Below are positions 31,450-37,544 of a stretch of DNA of 37,544 nucleotides, piece by piece; position 1 is the first letter of the stretch, and each line of letters starts with the position of its first letter. The notes below the pieces were generated by a model. The model ran no database searches. It saw only the letters and a list, made by a program, of their open reading frames with translations, and had not been told where the DNA came from. Position numbers and translations under genes: made by a program. The stretch comes from Candidatus Aminicenantota bacterium (lineage in GTDB: Bacteria; Acidobacteriota; Aminicenantia; Aminicenantales; JAFGBC01), in assembly GCA_022867325.1 (NCBI GenBank), contig JALHUR010000261.1:1-37544 (forward strand), in the 5' to 3' direction.

Positions 31450-32408
31450 GGCGCTTCCGTGAGGCGCTCTCCCGTCAGGCGCAGGAAAACGGTTTCCAGG
31501 TTGGGTTGCTGAACGGTCAAGGCGCGAACGCCGATCCCCGCCTCCTTCACGATGCACAGAATTTCGGGCAGCACCTCGGCGGCTGACAGCAGAGAGAACG
31601 TGAGGGTATGCTTGTCCGACGATATCTGTTTGACCCCCTTGACCCGGCGCAAAGCGTTCAGCGTGGCAGGGGATACCGTGGAAATCCCAATGTTCAATCG
31701 TAACGTATCTTCCGAATGCATCGCCTGAATCAATTCGCCGGGTGCGCCCAGGGCGATGATCCGGCCGTGGTGGATGATGCCGACTCGATCGCTGAGTTCT
31801 TGCGCTTCATCCATATTGTGGGTGGTGTAGAGGATTGTGGTGCCCTGATCCTGCTTGAAGCGCATCACGAGATCCAGAATGTGTCGCCGGCTTTCCGGAT
31901 CAAGCCCCAAGGTCGGCTCGTCCATCAAGAGAATACGTGGTTTGTGCAGCAGCTCCACCGCGATGTTCAGCCGCCGTTTCATGCCGTTGGAGTAATCAGC
32001 CACTTTATCCCCCGCGCGGTCCGTCAGGGCGATCTCCTCCAGCGCTTTATCAACGGCTTGATCCAGTTCCCGCCCCGCCAGACCGTAGAGGGAGCCGAAA
32101 TAGCGCAAATTCTGGCGTCCGCTGAGGCGGGCATAAAGCGCGATCTCTTCCGGGACGACGCCGATGATGCGCTTGACCGCCATCGGATTCCGCCCCACGC
32201 TGTGTCCGGCGATCGTCGCGTCTCCGGTCGTGGGGGGAAGCAATCCACACAGGACGCCGATGAGGGTCGTCTTGCCCGCGCCGTTGGGACCCAACAGGCC
32301 GAAGATCTCGCCCTCCTGGATTTCCAGGTCGATCTCCTTGATCGCCAGCGGTCCCTTGGGCGGATGGTACTGCTTGGAAAGTTTGTGCGTCGTGATGATC
32401 GGTGCCAA
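31446..32408 (-). CDS. ABC exporter ATP-binding protein (DrrA/CcmA-like)
   Basis: A 320-aa ATPase. Walker A GPNGAGKTT (40-48), Q-loop region GVVPEEIALYARLSG, ABC signature YSNGMKRRL (139-147; the variant usual in DrrA-type exporters), Walker B ILLMDEPTLGLDP (159-171) and the switch His in TTHNMDEAQEL. A C-terminal domain of about 90 residues follows, as in antibiotic exporters of this class. It starts with TTG at 32408; GAGG is 5 nt upstream and no ATG fits. It lies 12 bp after the GNAT-fold gene and overlaps the first permease by 4 bp. Confidence 0.92.
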   Translation of the reverse strand: MAPIITTHKLSKQYHPPKGPLAIKEIDLEIQEGEIFGLLGPNGAGKTTLIGVLCGLLPPTTGDATIAGHSVGRNPMAVKRIIGVVPEEIALYARLSGRQNLRYFGSLYGLAGRELDQAVDKALEEIALTDRAGDKVADYSNGMKRRLNIAVELLHKPRILLMDEPTLGLDPESRRHILDLVMRFKQDQGTTILYTTHNMDEAQELSDRVGIIHHGRIIALGAPGELIQAMHSEDTLRLNIGISTVSPATLNALRRVKGVKQISSDKHTLTFSLLSAAEVLPEILCIVKEAGIGVRALTVQQPNLETVFLRLTGERLTEAP

Positions 32409-32420
32409 CGAATCCTCGTA

Positions 32421-33476
32421 TCAAACGACCTGTTCGACGATCCTATTAACGCCTTTGAGCGACAGTTTGGAATTCAGGACCCAGGCGTTCACTTCGACAA
32501 AGTGAGGATAAGGTACAAAGCGAGAGCGAAACAACGCGCCTTTGGCATAGTAATTCTTATCCCATTCCAGGATGCCGATACAGCCCTGCTCTCGGCCGGC
32601 TTGCCATAAACCGGCCAGTAATGCCCTCCGTTCTTTTGCCGTGAGCCCTTCCCAATAGAGAAAATCAATCCATGCCCAGCGATACCTGCCTCGCCTGGAG
32701 ACCAGTTCGTGAACGGTAAAGTTGATGAACCCTTCGACGGCCGCGCCGCGCTCGTAAATCAGCGTCGCGGTCACGCCTTTGGTATAAAGACGACGTGCTA
32801 ACGACTCTTTGTTGAAAACGCGCACCAGGCAGTTTTGGTCCGAATAGCGCCGGGTCAAAGCGAGGATTTGGTCCAGGTCTGCATCCTGGTAGGACCGCAC
32901 CGTGCCGGGGATCGGAGGGGTCGTGATGGGACGGTGCGCGCCGAGGAGTTTGTAGGCGGCCACCTCGTACCATTTTAAACGCTGGCCTTCCACGATCTTC
33001 TCCAGATTTATGCCGTGGGCGATGGCGCACATCCGCTTCAGCCGTTCGATCCGGTACCTGGGCTTCAAGGCCTGTTCAAACAAGCTCCAGGTGCGGTTCC
33101 CTTTCTCGATGGTGAAGAAAGCGAAATCGGCGCCGAACTCCGCGTTGCGACGCAAACATTCGGAAATCAAGTAGACCGCCGCGCCCCGATAGTCCTTGTG
33201 GGCGGCCATCATCACCGAGGCGACGCCTCGATAGGTATTGCCGTTGAAGCGATAGGCTCTCGGCAGGTTGGCGATGAAAGCGACCAGCCGGGTGCCGTCG
33301 TAGGCGCCGATGAGGAAGCGCGGATCCGGCACATCGGCAAAAAAATGCCGGGTAATTTCCGGACGATTCCAGTCGAGCCAGGCATCCTGCCCATATTCCT
33401 CAAACATCGTGTCGTAGGCCATCGCCGACAGGGCTGCGAGGTTCCCGTCAAAATCCCGCAACTCGATCTTACCCAT
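32421..33476 (-). CDS. GNAT-fold N-acyltransferase-like protein
   Basis: A 351-aa protein with two GNAT-like halves. The first contains RFLIGAYDGTRLVAFIANLP and RGVASVMMAAHKDYRGAAVY (acyl-CoA loop position), the second TATLIYERGAAVEGFINFTV and KERRALLAGLWQAGREQG. It overlaps the acyl-carrier-protein gene by 8 bp, which suggests it takes an acyl group from that carrier; FeeM-type N-acyl amino-acid synthases are GNAT proteins that use acyl-ACP. That link is inference. No sequence relationship to the other GNAT-like gene in the window is claimed. Confidence 0.7.
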   Translation of the reverse strand: MGKIELRDFDGNLAALSAMAYDTMFEEYGQDAWLDWNRPEITRHFFADVPDPRFLIGAYDGTRLVAFIANLPRAYRFNGNTYRGVASVMMAAHKDYRGAAVYLISECLRRNAEFGADFAFFTIEKGNRTWSLFEQALKPRYRIERLKRMCAIAHGINLEKIVEGQRLKWYEVAAYKLLGAHRPITTPPIPGTVRSYQDADLDQILALTRRYSDQNCLVRVFNKESLARRLYTKGVTATLIYERGAAVEGFINFTVHELVSRRGRYRWAWIDFLYWEGLTAKERRALLAGLWQAGREQGCIGILEWDKNYYAKGALFRSRFVPYPHFVEVNAWVLNSKLSLKGVNRIVEQVV

Positions 33477-33720
33477 CTCTGACCTGCTCTTGATAATAGC
33501 GGTAGGCGTCGCCCACGGTCTGAATCCTCCAGGCCGACTCCAGAGATAGTTTGAACCCCATCTGTTCCAGCCGTAACAGGACCTGGACCAGCCGCAGGGA
33601 ATCCACACCTAGATCGGTGATAAAGGTCGCCTCCGGCGTGAGTTTCGCCTCATCCACGTTCAGCATATCGGTTAACATCGTCCGGAACGCTTCGAAAGAG
33701 AGTGGTTCAAGCGGTGGCAT
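33469..33720 (-). CDS. Stand-alone acyl (or peptidyl) carrier protein
   Basis: An 83-aa carrier protein. The phosphopantetheine site is DLGVDSLRLVQ with S41. The helix pattern (FRTMLTDMLNV..., SLRLVQVLLRLEQMGFKL, VGDAYRYYQEQ) matches the four-helix ACP fold. It overlaps the ligase gene by 14 bp upstream and the GNAT-fold gene by 8 bp downstream. Its place in a natural-product operon suggests a dedicated carrier and not the fatty-acid AcpP. The ribosome-binding site is poor, which fits coupled translation. Confidence 0.9.
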   Translation of the reverse strand: MPPLEPLSFEAFRTMLTDMLNVDEAKLTPEATFITDLGVDSLRLVQVLLRLEQMGFKLSLESAWRIQTVGDAYRYYQEQVRDG

Positions 33721-35341
33721 CGGGGCTCAATTCCTGCGCCGCCATCTCGCGCAGCCTGAACTTTTGCACCTTGTTTGTGGCGGTCGTGGGCAATCGTTCC
33801 ACAAAGCGCACCTGCTCCGGAATCTTGAAGGGCGCGATCTGACCCCGGCAAAATTCCAAAACCTCTTTGACGCTGAGCTTCGCGCCGGGTTGCAGTTCCA
33901 GATAAGCCATCACCGCTTCGCCGCCCGCTTCGCCGGCGCCCGCACTGAGCCGGAGCCCCGAGCGGAGCGAATGGGTCCAAGGGACTCCGATCACCGCTGC
34001 CCGGCGGATCGCCGGGTGGCGTTCCAGATACTGCTCTATCTCCAGCGGATAGATGTTTTGTCCGCCTCGGAGGATCAGGTCCTTTTTCCGGTCCACCAGC
34101 CGCAGGCAGCCGTCTTCGCCGACGTAACCGATGTCACCCGTGTGGAACCAACCCTCCGCATCCAGAACTTGCGCGGTCAATTCAGGGTCATTATAGTAGC
34201 CCATCATCATTTGCGATGTCTGGACGGCGACCTCGCCCCGCTCGCCGGCCGTCAAGGGTCGTCGTTCGTCGTCTAAAATCCGCACCCGCGCGCCGGGCAC
34301 CGGCTTGCCGACGGTACTCGCCGCCCGCTCCCACGGATCGTCCACTCCGGTCCAGGAGATCAGCATACTCTCGCTCGTGCCGTAAAAATTCTCCAGATTG
34401 CACCGCATCCGTTCGTAGAGTGCTTGAGCCAGATCGAACGGCATCGGCTCCGCCGAAAAGGTGAGGCGCCGTACGGAGGACAGGTCGTAGCGCTCCTGCC
34501 CCGGCGTGAGCAACAACAATCGGTACATGGTCGCGGAGCCTCCGATCTGCGATACTCTTTCCCGCTGGATGTACTCCAACATCTGATGTGGGTCGAAGTG
34601 ATCCATCAGGATGACTTTGCCGCCGGCCAGTAACGTGACGACAATCCCGAACAATCCGGCAAATTGATAAGGAGAAAAAGGCAGCAGCAGACAACGGAGC
34701 GGGCTGAGGCCCAGCCGCGCGCGAGCCGATCGGGCTAAAATGCCCCAAATCCGGCCGTGGGTGTGCAACGCTCCTTTAGGCCGGCCCGTAGTGCCGGAAG
34801 TATAATAGATGATGATTGGATCACTACCAGAGAGTGTCGTTCGCCGCAAGGGCTTGCCCGGAGACATGACTTGGTTCAAGGGCAGAAAGACCCGACCGTC
34901 CCCATCGCTTGCCTCGCGGACCAGGATGTGACACAGATCGGGCAGGTCGGGGAGCAAGCGGGCCAACATCTTCGGGTAATCCTGTCCGTACCAGTTCCGA
35001 GCCGTGATGACCACCCTGGCTCCGCAGTCGGCGAGGATGTGGCGCAGTTCGTGCTCGCCCAAGAAGGGGTTCAGAGGAACGATGACGGCGCCTAGCATCG
35101 ATGGCAGAAAGATCGGATAAACCGCTTCGGGGCAGGCGGGCAAGAGAGTTGCGACCCGGTCGCCCTTTTTGACGCCCAACGCCTGCAAGCCCGCCGCCAG
35201 TTGCTCAACGCGGGTGAACACCTGGCGTCGAGTGAGTCGTTGCCCTTGAAAGATGATGAACTCGCTCGCCGGCCTGAGGCGGAAGGCCAGAGGGACTAAA
35301 CGCTGGGGCTTGAGCCAGCGGATCAGCTTTTCGACGACCAT
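33707..35341 (-). CDS. Acyl-activating AMP-dependent synthetase/ligase
   Basis: A 544-aa ANL-superfamily enzyme that activates a carboxylic acid with ATP and loads it on CoA or a carrier protein. Motifs: P-loop YYTSGTTGRPKG (179-190), NFYGTSESMLISW, GWFHTGDIGYVGEDGCLRL, VDRKKDLILRGGQNIYP and the catalytic lysine K524 in TTATNKVQKF. One oddity is an extra Gly/Ala/Ser-rich piece (SLRSGLRLSAGAGEAGG) where relatives go directly from the IGVPH loop to GEAVMAYL. The gene is directly followed by a free carrier protein, so loading of that ACP (FAAL-like use) is the favoured role. GGAG stands before the ATG, and it has its own strong promoter. Confidence 0.9.
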   Translation of the reverse strand: MVVEKLIRWLKPQRLVPLAFRLRPASEFIIFQGQRLTRRQVFTRVEQLAAGLQALGVKKGDRVATLLPACPEAVYPIFLPSMLGAVIVPLNPFLGEHELRHILADCGARVVITARNWYGQDYPKMLARLLPDLPDLCHILVREASDGDGRVFLPLNQVMSPGKPLRRTTLSGSDPIIIYYTSGTTGRPKGALHTHGRIWGILARSARARLGLSPLRCLLLPFSPYQFAGLFGIVVTLLAGGKVILMDHFDPHQMLEYIQRERVSQIGGSATMYRLLLLTPGQERYDLSSVRRLTFSAEPMPFDLAQALYERMRCNLENFYGTSESMLISWTGVDDPWERAASTVGKPVPGARVRILDDERRPLTAGERGEVAVQTSQMMMGYYNDPELTAQVLDAEGWFHTGDIGYVGEDGCLRLVDRKKDLILRGGQNIYPLEIEQYLERHPAIRRAAVIGVPWTHSLRSGLRLSAGAGEAGGEAVMAYLELQPGAKLSVKEVLEFCRGQIAPFKIPEQVRFVERLPTTATNKVQKFRLREMAAQELSPDATA

Positions 35342-35368
35342 GTCTCCAACCTATCCCTCCGCCTGCAA

Positions 35369-35397
35369 TTTATATCCGAAGCAGTTTGACCTGTCAA
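35369..35397 (-). promoter_or_regulatory. Strong promoter of the ligase-ACP-GNAT-ABC unit with a palindrome on the -35
   Basis: Minus strand: perfect TTGACA (35397-35392), 17 nt, TATAAA (35374-35369), 27 nt before the ATG. TTTGAC and GTCAAA form a 14-bp inverted repeat with 2-nt centre covering the -35 (TTTGACCTGTCAAA on the plus strand, about 35385-35398), a candidate operator. Confidence 0.7.
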
Positions 35398-35407
35398 ATC
35401 ATCGACT

Positions 35408-35427
35408 CCCCGGCCTGAAGGCCGGGG
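35408..35427. repeat. GC-rich hairpin 1 in the sulfotransferase-ligase gap
   Basis: CCCCGGCC / GGCCGGGG with TGAA loop, followed by CTTG. The gap 35342-35545 has no gene. Confidence 0.65.
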
Positions 35428-35462
35428 CTTGTTCATGATTGACCCTGAGCCTCGCTTCTCGT

Positions 35463-35482
35463 CCCCGCCTTTAAAGGCGGGG
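35463..35482. repeat. GC-rich hairpin 2 in the same gap
   Basis: Perfect 20-bp palindrome CCCCGCCTTTAAAGGCGGGG followed by CTTG, like hairpin 1. The flanks GAGCCTCGC (about 35448-35456 and 35527-35535) also repeat. The pair may separate the upstream message from the ligase promoter, but neither has a U-tract. Confidence 0.65.
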
Positions 35483-35545
35483 CTTGGTGTTGGCGAATGG
35501 GTCAATCCGCGTTTGACGAGGATTGAGAGCCTCGCCTTTCTCCCC

Positions 35546-36703
35546 TCACCCGCCCGCCGACTCCAACGTGTAGCCGTACCGCTCGATGTAGCGGCGCCAG
35601 CGACGGCCGATCCGGGCTCGGACTTCCGGGGAAATCTCGTAGCGGTTCGTCTTGTAGTCCTTCCGGGCGGCTACGTACTCGTTCAGCGCCGGCAGGGCCT
35701 CGCCGACCTCGCCCAGCTCCAGTTGCTCATAAATCCTGCGCATCTGGCCGATCGGGTCCTTGATCAGCTCCTCGTAGCGGACCTCGCAAAGCTGCCAGTG
35801 CGCCAACAACCGCCGGTCTCGCTCGAACACCTCGTACATCCGGCCCAGCGTCCTGAAGACATACTCCTCCAAGCCTTCGTGCCTGGGCGTCTGAAACCCT
35901 TCGTCGCGCGAGAGGCGCTTCCAGAGGTTGATCGTCGAGGGGAAGATGACGTACGGATCGCGGACGACATGGATGAAGTGAGCCTTGGGGAAGAGATCCA
36001 GCAGCACCGAGATGCGGAAGGTGTGCGAAGGCGACTTCAACACGATCCGCTTCGGAATCCGCAGCGTCAAGCACTTCAGGAACCAGACCACTGCGCGCTT
36101 CCATCGCTCCCGCTGCTTCTGCGGCACCTCGCGAAGCTCGAAGTATTCCTGATCCTGCGGGGGCCGGTTGGGGAAGGCCAGGGTCAGGTAAGGAGAGCGG
36201 ACACCCATGTTGCACAACGCGAATTCGTCTTCCTGGGGCCGGTCCCAGCCGAAGGCCATGTTGTCCATCGGCCGCTGGGCGGGCAGCAGGGAGGCGAGCC
36301 AGCCTTTGATTCGCCGGCTGGAAATCAGAAAATGGTTCGGCGCCAAGCAGTCGTACGTATTCGCAAACGTGTGCCGCCGGTCCAGCGCCATCATCTCGTG
36401 CAACAGGGTCGTGCCGGCCCGCCAGTGGCCGATGATGAAGATCGGGCCATGCTCGACATGGGTCCGGGCGATGCGTCGGCCGAGCAGGAGCTTTTGGAGG
36501 ATTCCCAGCAGGGAGTTCATCGGGCACGCGAGCGCACAGACCAGCGCCCTACCCAAGCGGCGCGGCGCCACAGCAAAGCGGTTGCGGATCAACAGCAGGA
36601 ACAAGCCCCTGACGGTCATCCCGTTCCAGATCCGGGGAATCCAGGGCCGGTCTCGGTAGCCTATGGTCTGTTGCGGGGTTTTCGCGGCCGACGCGGCGGT
36701 CAT
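35546..36703 (-). CDS. PAPS-dependent sulfotransferase
   Basis: A 385-aa sulfotransferase that would move a sulfo group from PAPS to a hydroxyl. The 5'-phosphosulfate loop is IFIIGHWRAGTTLLHEM (92-99 core), and the 3'-phosphate motif is HFIHVVRDPYVIFPSTINLW. Between them RIVLKSPSHTFRIS matches the KSP block of the Sulfotransfer_3 family. A stretch near residues 32-66 is hydrophobic and could bind membrane. The ATG at 36703 is chosen because GAGGAG precedes it; the frame is open to 36787 but runs into the thioesterase gene. It starts 28 bp after the thioesterase stop, so they are co-transcribed. The acceptor is unknown, probably the assembly-line product. Confidence 0.9.
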   Translation of the reverse strand: MTAASAAKTPQQTIGYRDRPWIPRIWNGMTVRGLFLLLIRNRFAVAPRRLGRALVCALACPMNSLLGILQKLLLGRRIARTHVEHGPIFIIGHWRAGTTLLHEMMALDRRHTFANTYDCLAPNHFLISSRRIKGWLASLLPAQRPMDNMAFGWDRPQEDEFALCNMGVRSPYLTLAFPNRPPQDQEYFELREVPQKQRERWKRAVVWFLKCLTLRIPKRIVLKSPSHTFRISVLLDLFPKAHFIHVVRDPYVIFPSTINLWKRLSRDEGFQTPRHEGLEEYVFRTLGRMYEVFERDRRLLAHWQLCEVRYEELIKDPIGQMRRIYEQLELGEVGEALPALNEYVAARKDYKTNRYEISPEVRARIGRRWRRYIERYGYTLESAGG

Positions 36704-36731
36704 GGCATCTCCTCGTCCCTCACGAACCGGG

Positions 36732-37544
36732 TCAGGTTTCCCACGCCCTGAGCAGGCTGTCAAGGCGGGCCGCGAGGGTCTCGACATGGGGTGGGAACAT
36801 CATCTCGAAATGGTTGCACCCGACGTCGTACTCCTTGTACTCGCCCGAGGTGAACTCGCGCCAACTCAACCCGGCCGCATCCTCCCCTGGAAACGGATTG
36901 CAGCCTTTCCAAAGGACCAGGGGCGCGCGTACGGGTTCCGGCCTGTAGGCGTGGCTCATCTCGATGTGCCTGGAAAAGAGAACGACAAATCGCTCCATAA
37001 GCTGCCGTACCGTGCCGCTTTCGACGAATTCCTTTCGCGCCCGTTTCAACAGCCACTCAACGAGCAGCCGGGAGCGATCTCCCGCCTCAGCCGGCAGGGC
37101 CTTTTCGCATAAGTCTCCAATTTCCTTCTTGAGCGCATCCGCCTCCACGGCTTCGATGAGGCCCAGTTCGCGGCTGAACGTGTTATAGACGTCCATGATG
37201 TAATTGGGCAGCAAGGACAGGCCGCGTTCGGCGTCGGCGAGCGGCTCGAGCCGGGAGTTGACCATGGCGACGACGGCTACCTTGGCGCCCCGCGCTTCAA
37301 GCTTGCGCGCCACGCTCATGCACAGGTAGCCGCCCATGCAGAAGCCGAACAGCCGGATGGGCCCGGCGGGGGAATGTCTCGCGAGCGAATCGGCGTAACT
37401 CTCCGCCATCCGGTCCAGGGATTCCCACTCGCCCTGATCCGTGTGCCAGATCCGCGACTGGATTCCGAAGACGGGAATGCCCGCGGGCAGCGCCTTGGCG
37501 AAGCGCTCGTAGGTGGACGCCAGGCCGCCCGCGGCATGAATACA
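36732..37544 (-). CDS. C-terminal thioesterase domain of an NRPS/PKS, 5' end off window
   Basis: The last 270 residues of a protein that continues past the right edge. It opens with CIHAAGGLASTYERFAKALP and PVFGIQSRIW, the standard entry of a type I thioesterase domain (FxxHPAGGxxxxYxxLAxxLxxxxPVYGLQ). The nucleophile elbow is LFGFCMGGYLC, with Cys (C69 of the fragment) where Ser is usual. The catalytic His is H245 in GCNHFEMMFPPHVE. The frame is open to the first base, and the carrier domain expected before it lies outside. It releases the finished chain by hydrolysis or cyclisation. A stand-alone type II thioesterase is possible because the N-terminus is not seen. Confidence 0.82.
   Translation of the reverse strand, partial: CIHAAGGLASTYERFAKALPAGIPVFGIQSRIWHTDQGEWESLDRMAESYADSLARHSPAGPIRLFGFCMGGYLCMSVARKLEARGAKVAVVAMVNSRLEPLADAERGLSLLPNYIMDVYNTFSRELGLIEAVEADALKKEIGDLCEKALPAEAGDRSRLLVEWLLKRARKEFVESGTVRQLMERFVVLFSRHIEMSHAYRPEPVRAPLVLWKGCNPFPGEDAAGLSWREFTSGEYKEYDVGCNHFEMMFPPHVETLAARLDSLLRAWET

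Noticed and set aside
1-37544. CRISPR array, complete insertion sequence, prophage, rRNA or tRNA genes
   Set aside because: No regularly spaced direct repeats, transposase, integrase, phage structural gene or complete RNA gene was seen.

Overview
The window is GC-rich bacterial DNA with dense gene packing and Shine-Dalgarno starts. It has Gram-negative traits: ADP-heptose/LPS genes, a LolB-like lipoprotein and an outer-membrane barrel protein. The mix of a MEMO1-AMMECR1 fusion, an energy-converting [NiFe] hydrogenase and a small assembly-line natural-product cluster fits an anaerobic member of the Acidobacteriota/Candidatus Aminicenantes neighbourhood. That placement is inference from gene content; no rRNA is present to confirm it.

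Layout. (1) 1-1.5 kb, minus strand: 5' part of ispE, a LolB-like lipoprotein and two small membrane proteins. (2) 1.6-7.5 kb, plus strand: an exported MEMO1-AMMECR1 fusion, a 174-bp imperfect inverted repeat, an FmdB-type zinc ribbon, a heptosyltransferase/heptose-bisphosphate phosphatase pair and a Rel-type (p)ppGpp enzyme, with rpmB convergent. (3) 8-12 kb, plus: a TPR protein, a putative lipoprotein and a large metallopeptidase/propeller/beta-barrel protein split by a C7 homopolymer frameshift. (4) 12-14.7 kb, plus: dnaA and dnaN with DnaA boxes and an AT-rich stretch between them, a likely chromosomal origin. (5) 14.6-24.7 kb, minus: one tightly overlapped operon of eleven complex-I-like subunits plus a hydrogenase maturation protease. 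Metal-binding cysteines are kept, so it is a group 4 [NiFe] hydrogenase, with three antiporter-like subunits and NuoA-, NuoJ- and NuoK-like subunits. (6) 24.8-26.1 kb: a GNAT-like protein facing a decayed 3' end of polA. (7) 26.4-37.5 kb, minus: accessory DNA with an SBBP-type propeller protein, an ABC exporter (ATPase plus two ABC-2 permeases), a GNAT-fold protein, a free acyl carrier protein, an acyl-activating ligase, a sulfotransferase and the C-terminal thioesterase of an NRPS/PKS that runs off the right edge.

How the genes work together. The hydrogenase operon should couple ferredoxin-linked H2 chemistry to ion pumping, with the last gene maturing the large subunit. The right-hand cluster looks like the end of a natural-product pathway: the ligase loads an acyl group on the free carrier protein, the GNAT-fold protein may transfer it, the sulfotransferase and thioesterase finish or release the chain, and the ABC system exports the product. 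The polA relic marks the edge of a rearrangement between the core region and this accessory block.

Limits: identities come from motifs and recalled family features, not database searches. Promoters were found by eye against the sigma-70 consensus. The frameshift could be a sequencing or assembly error.
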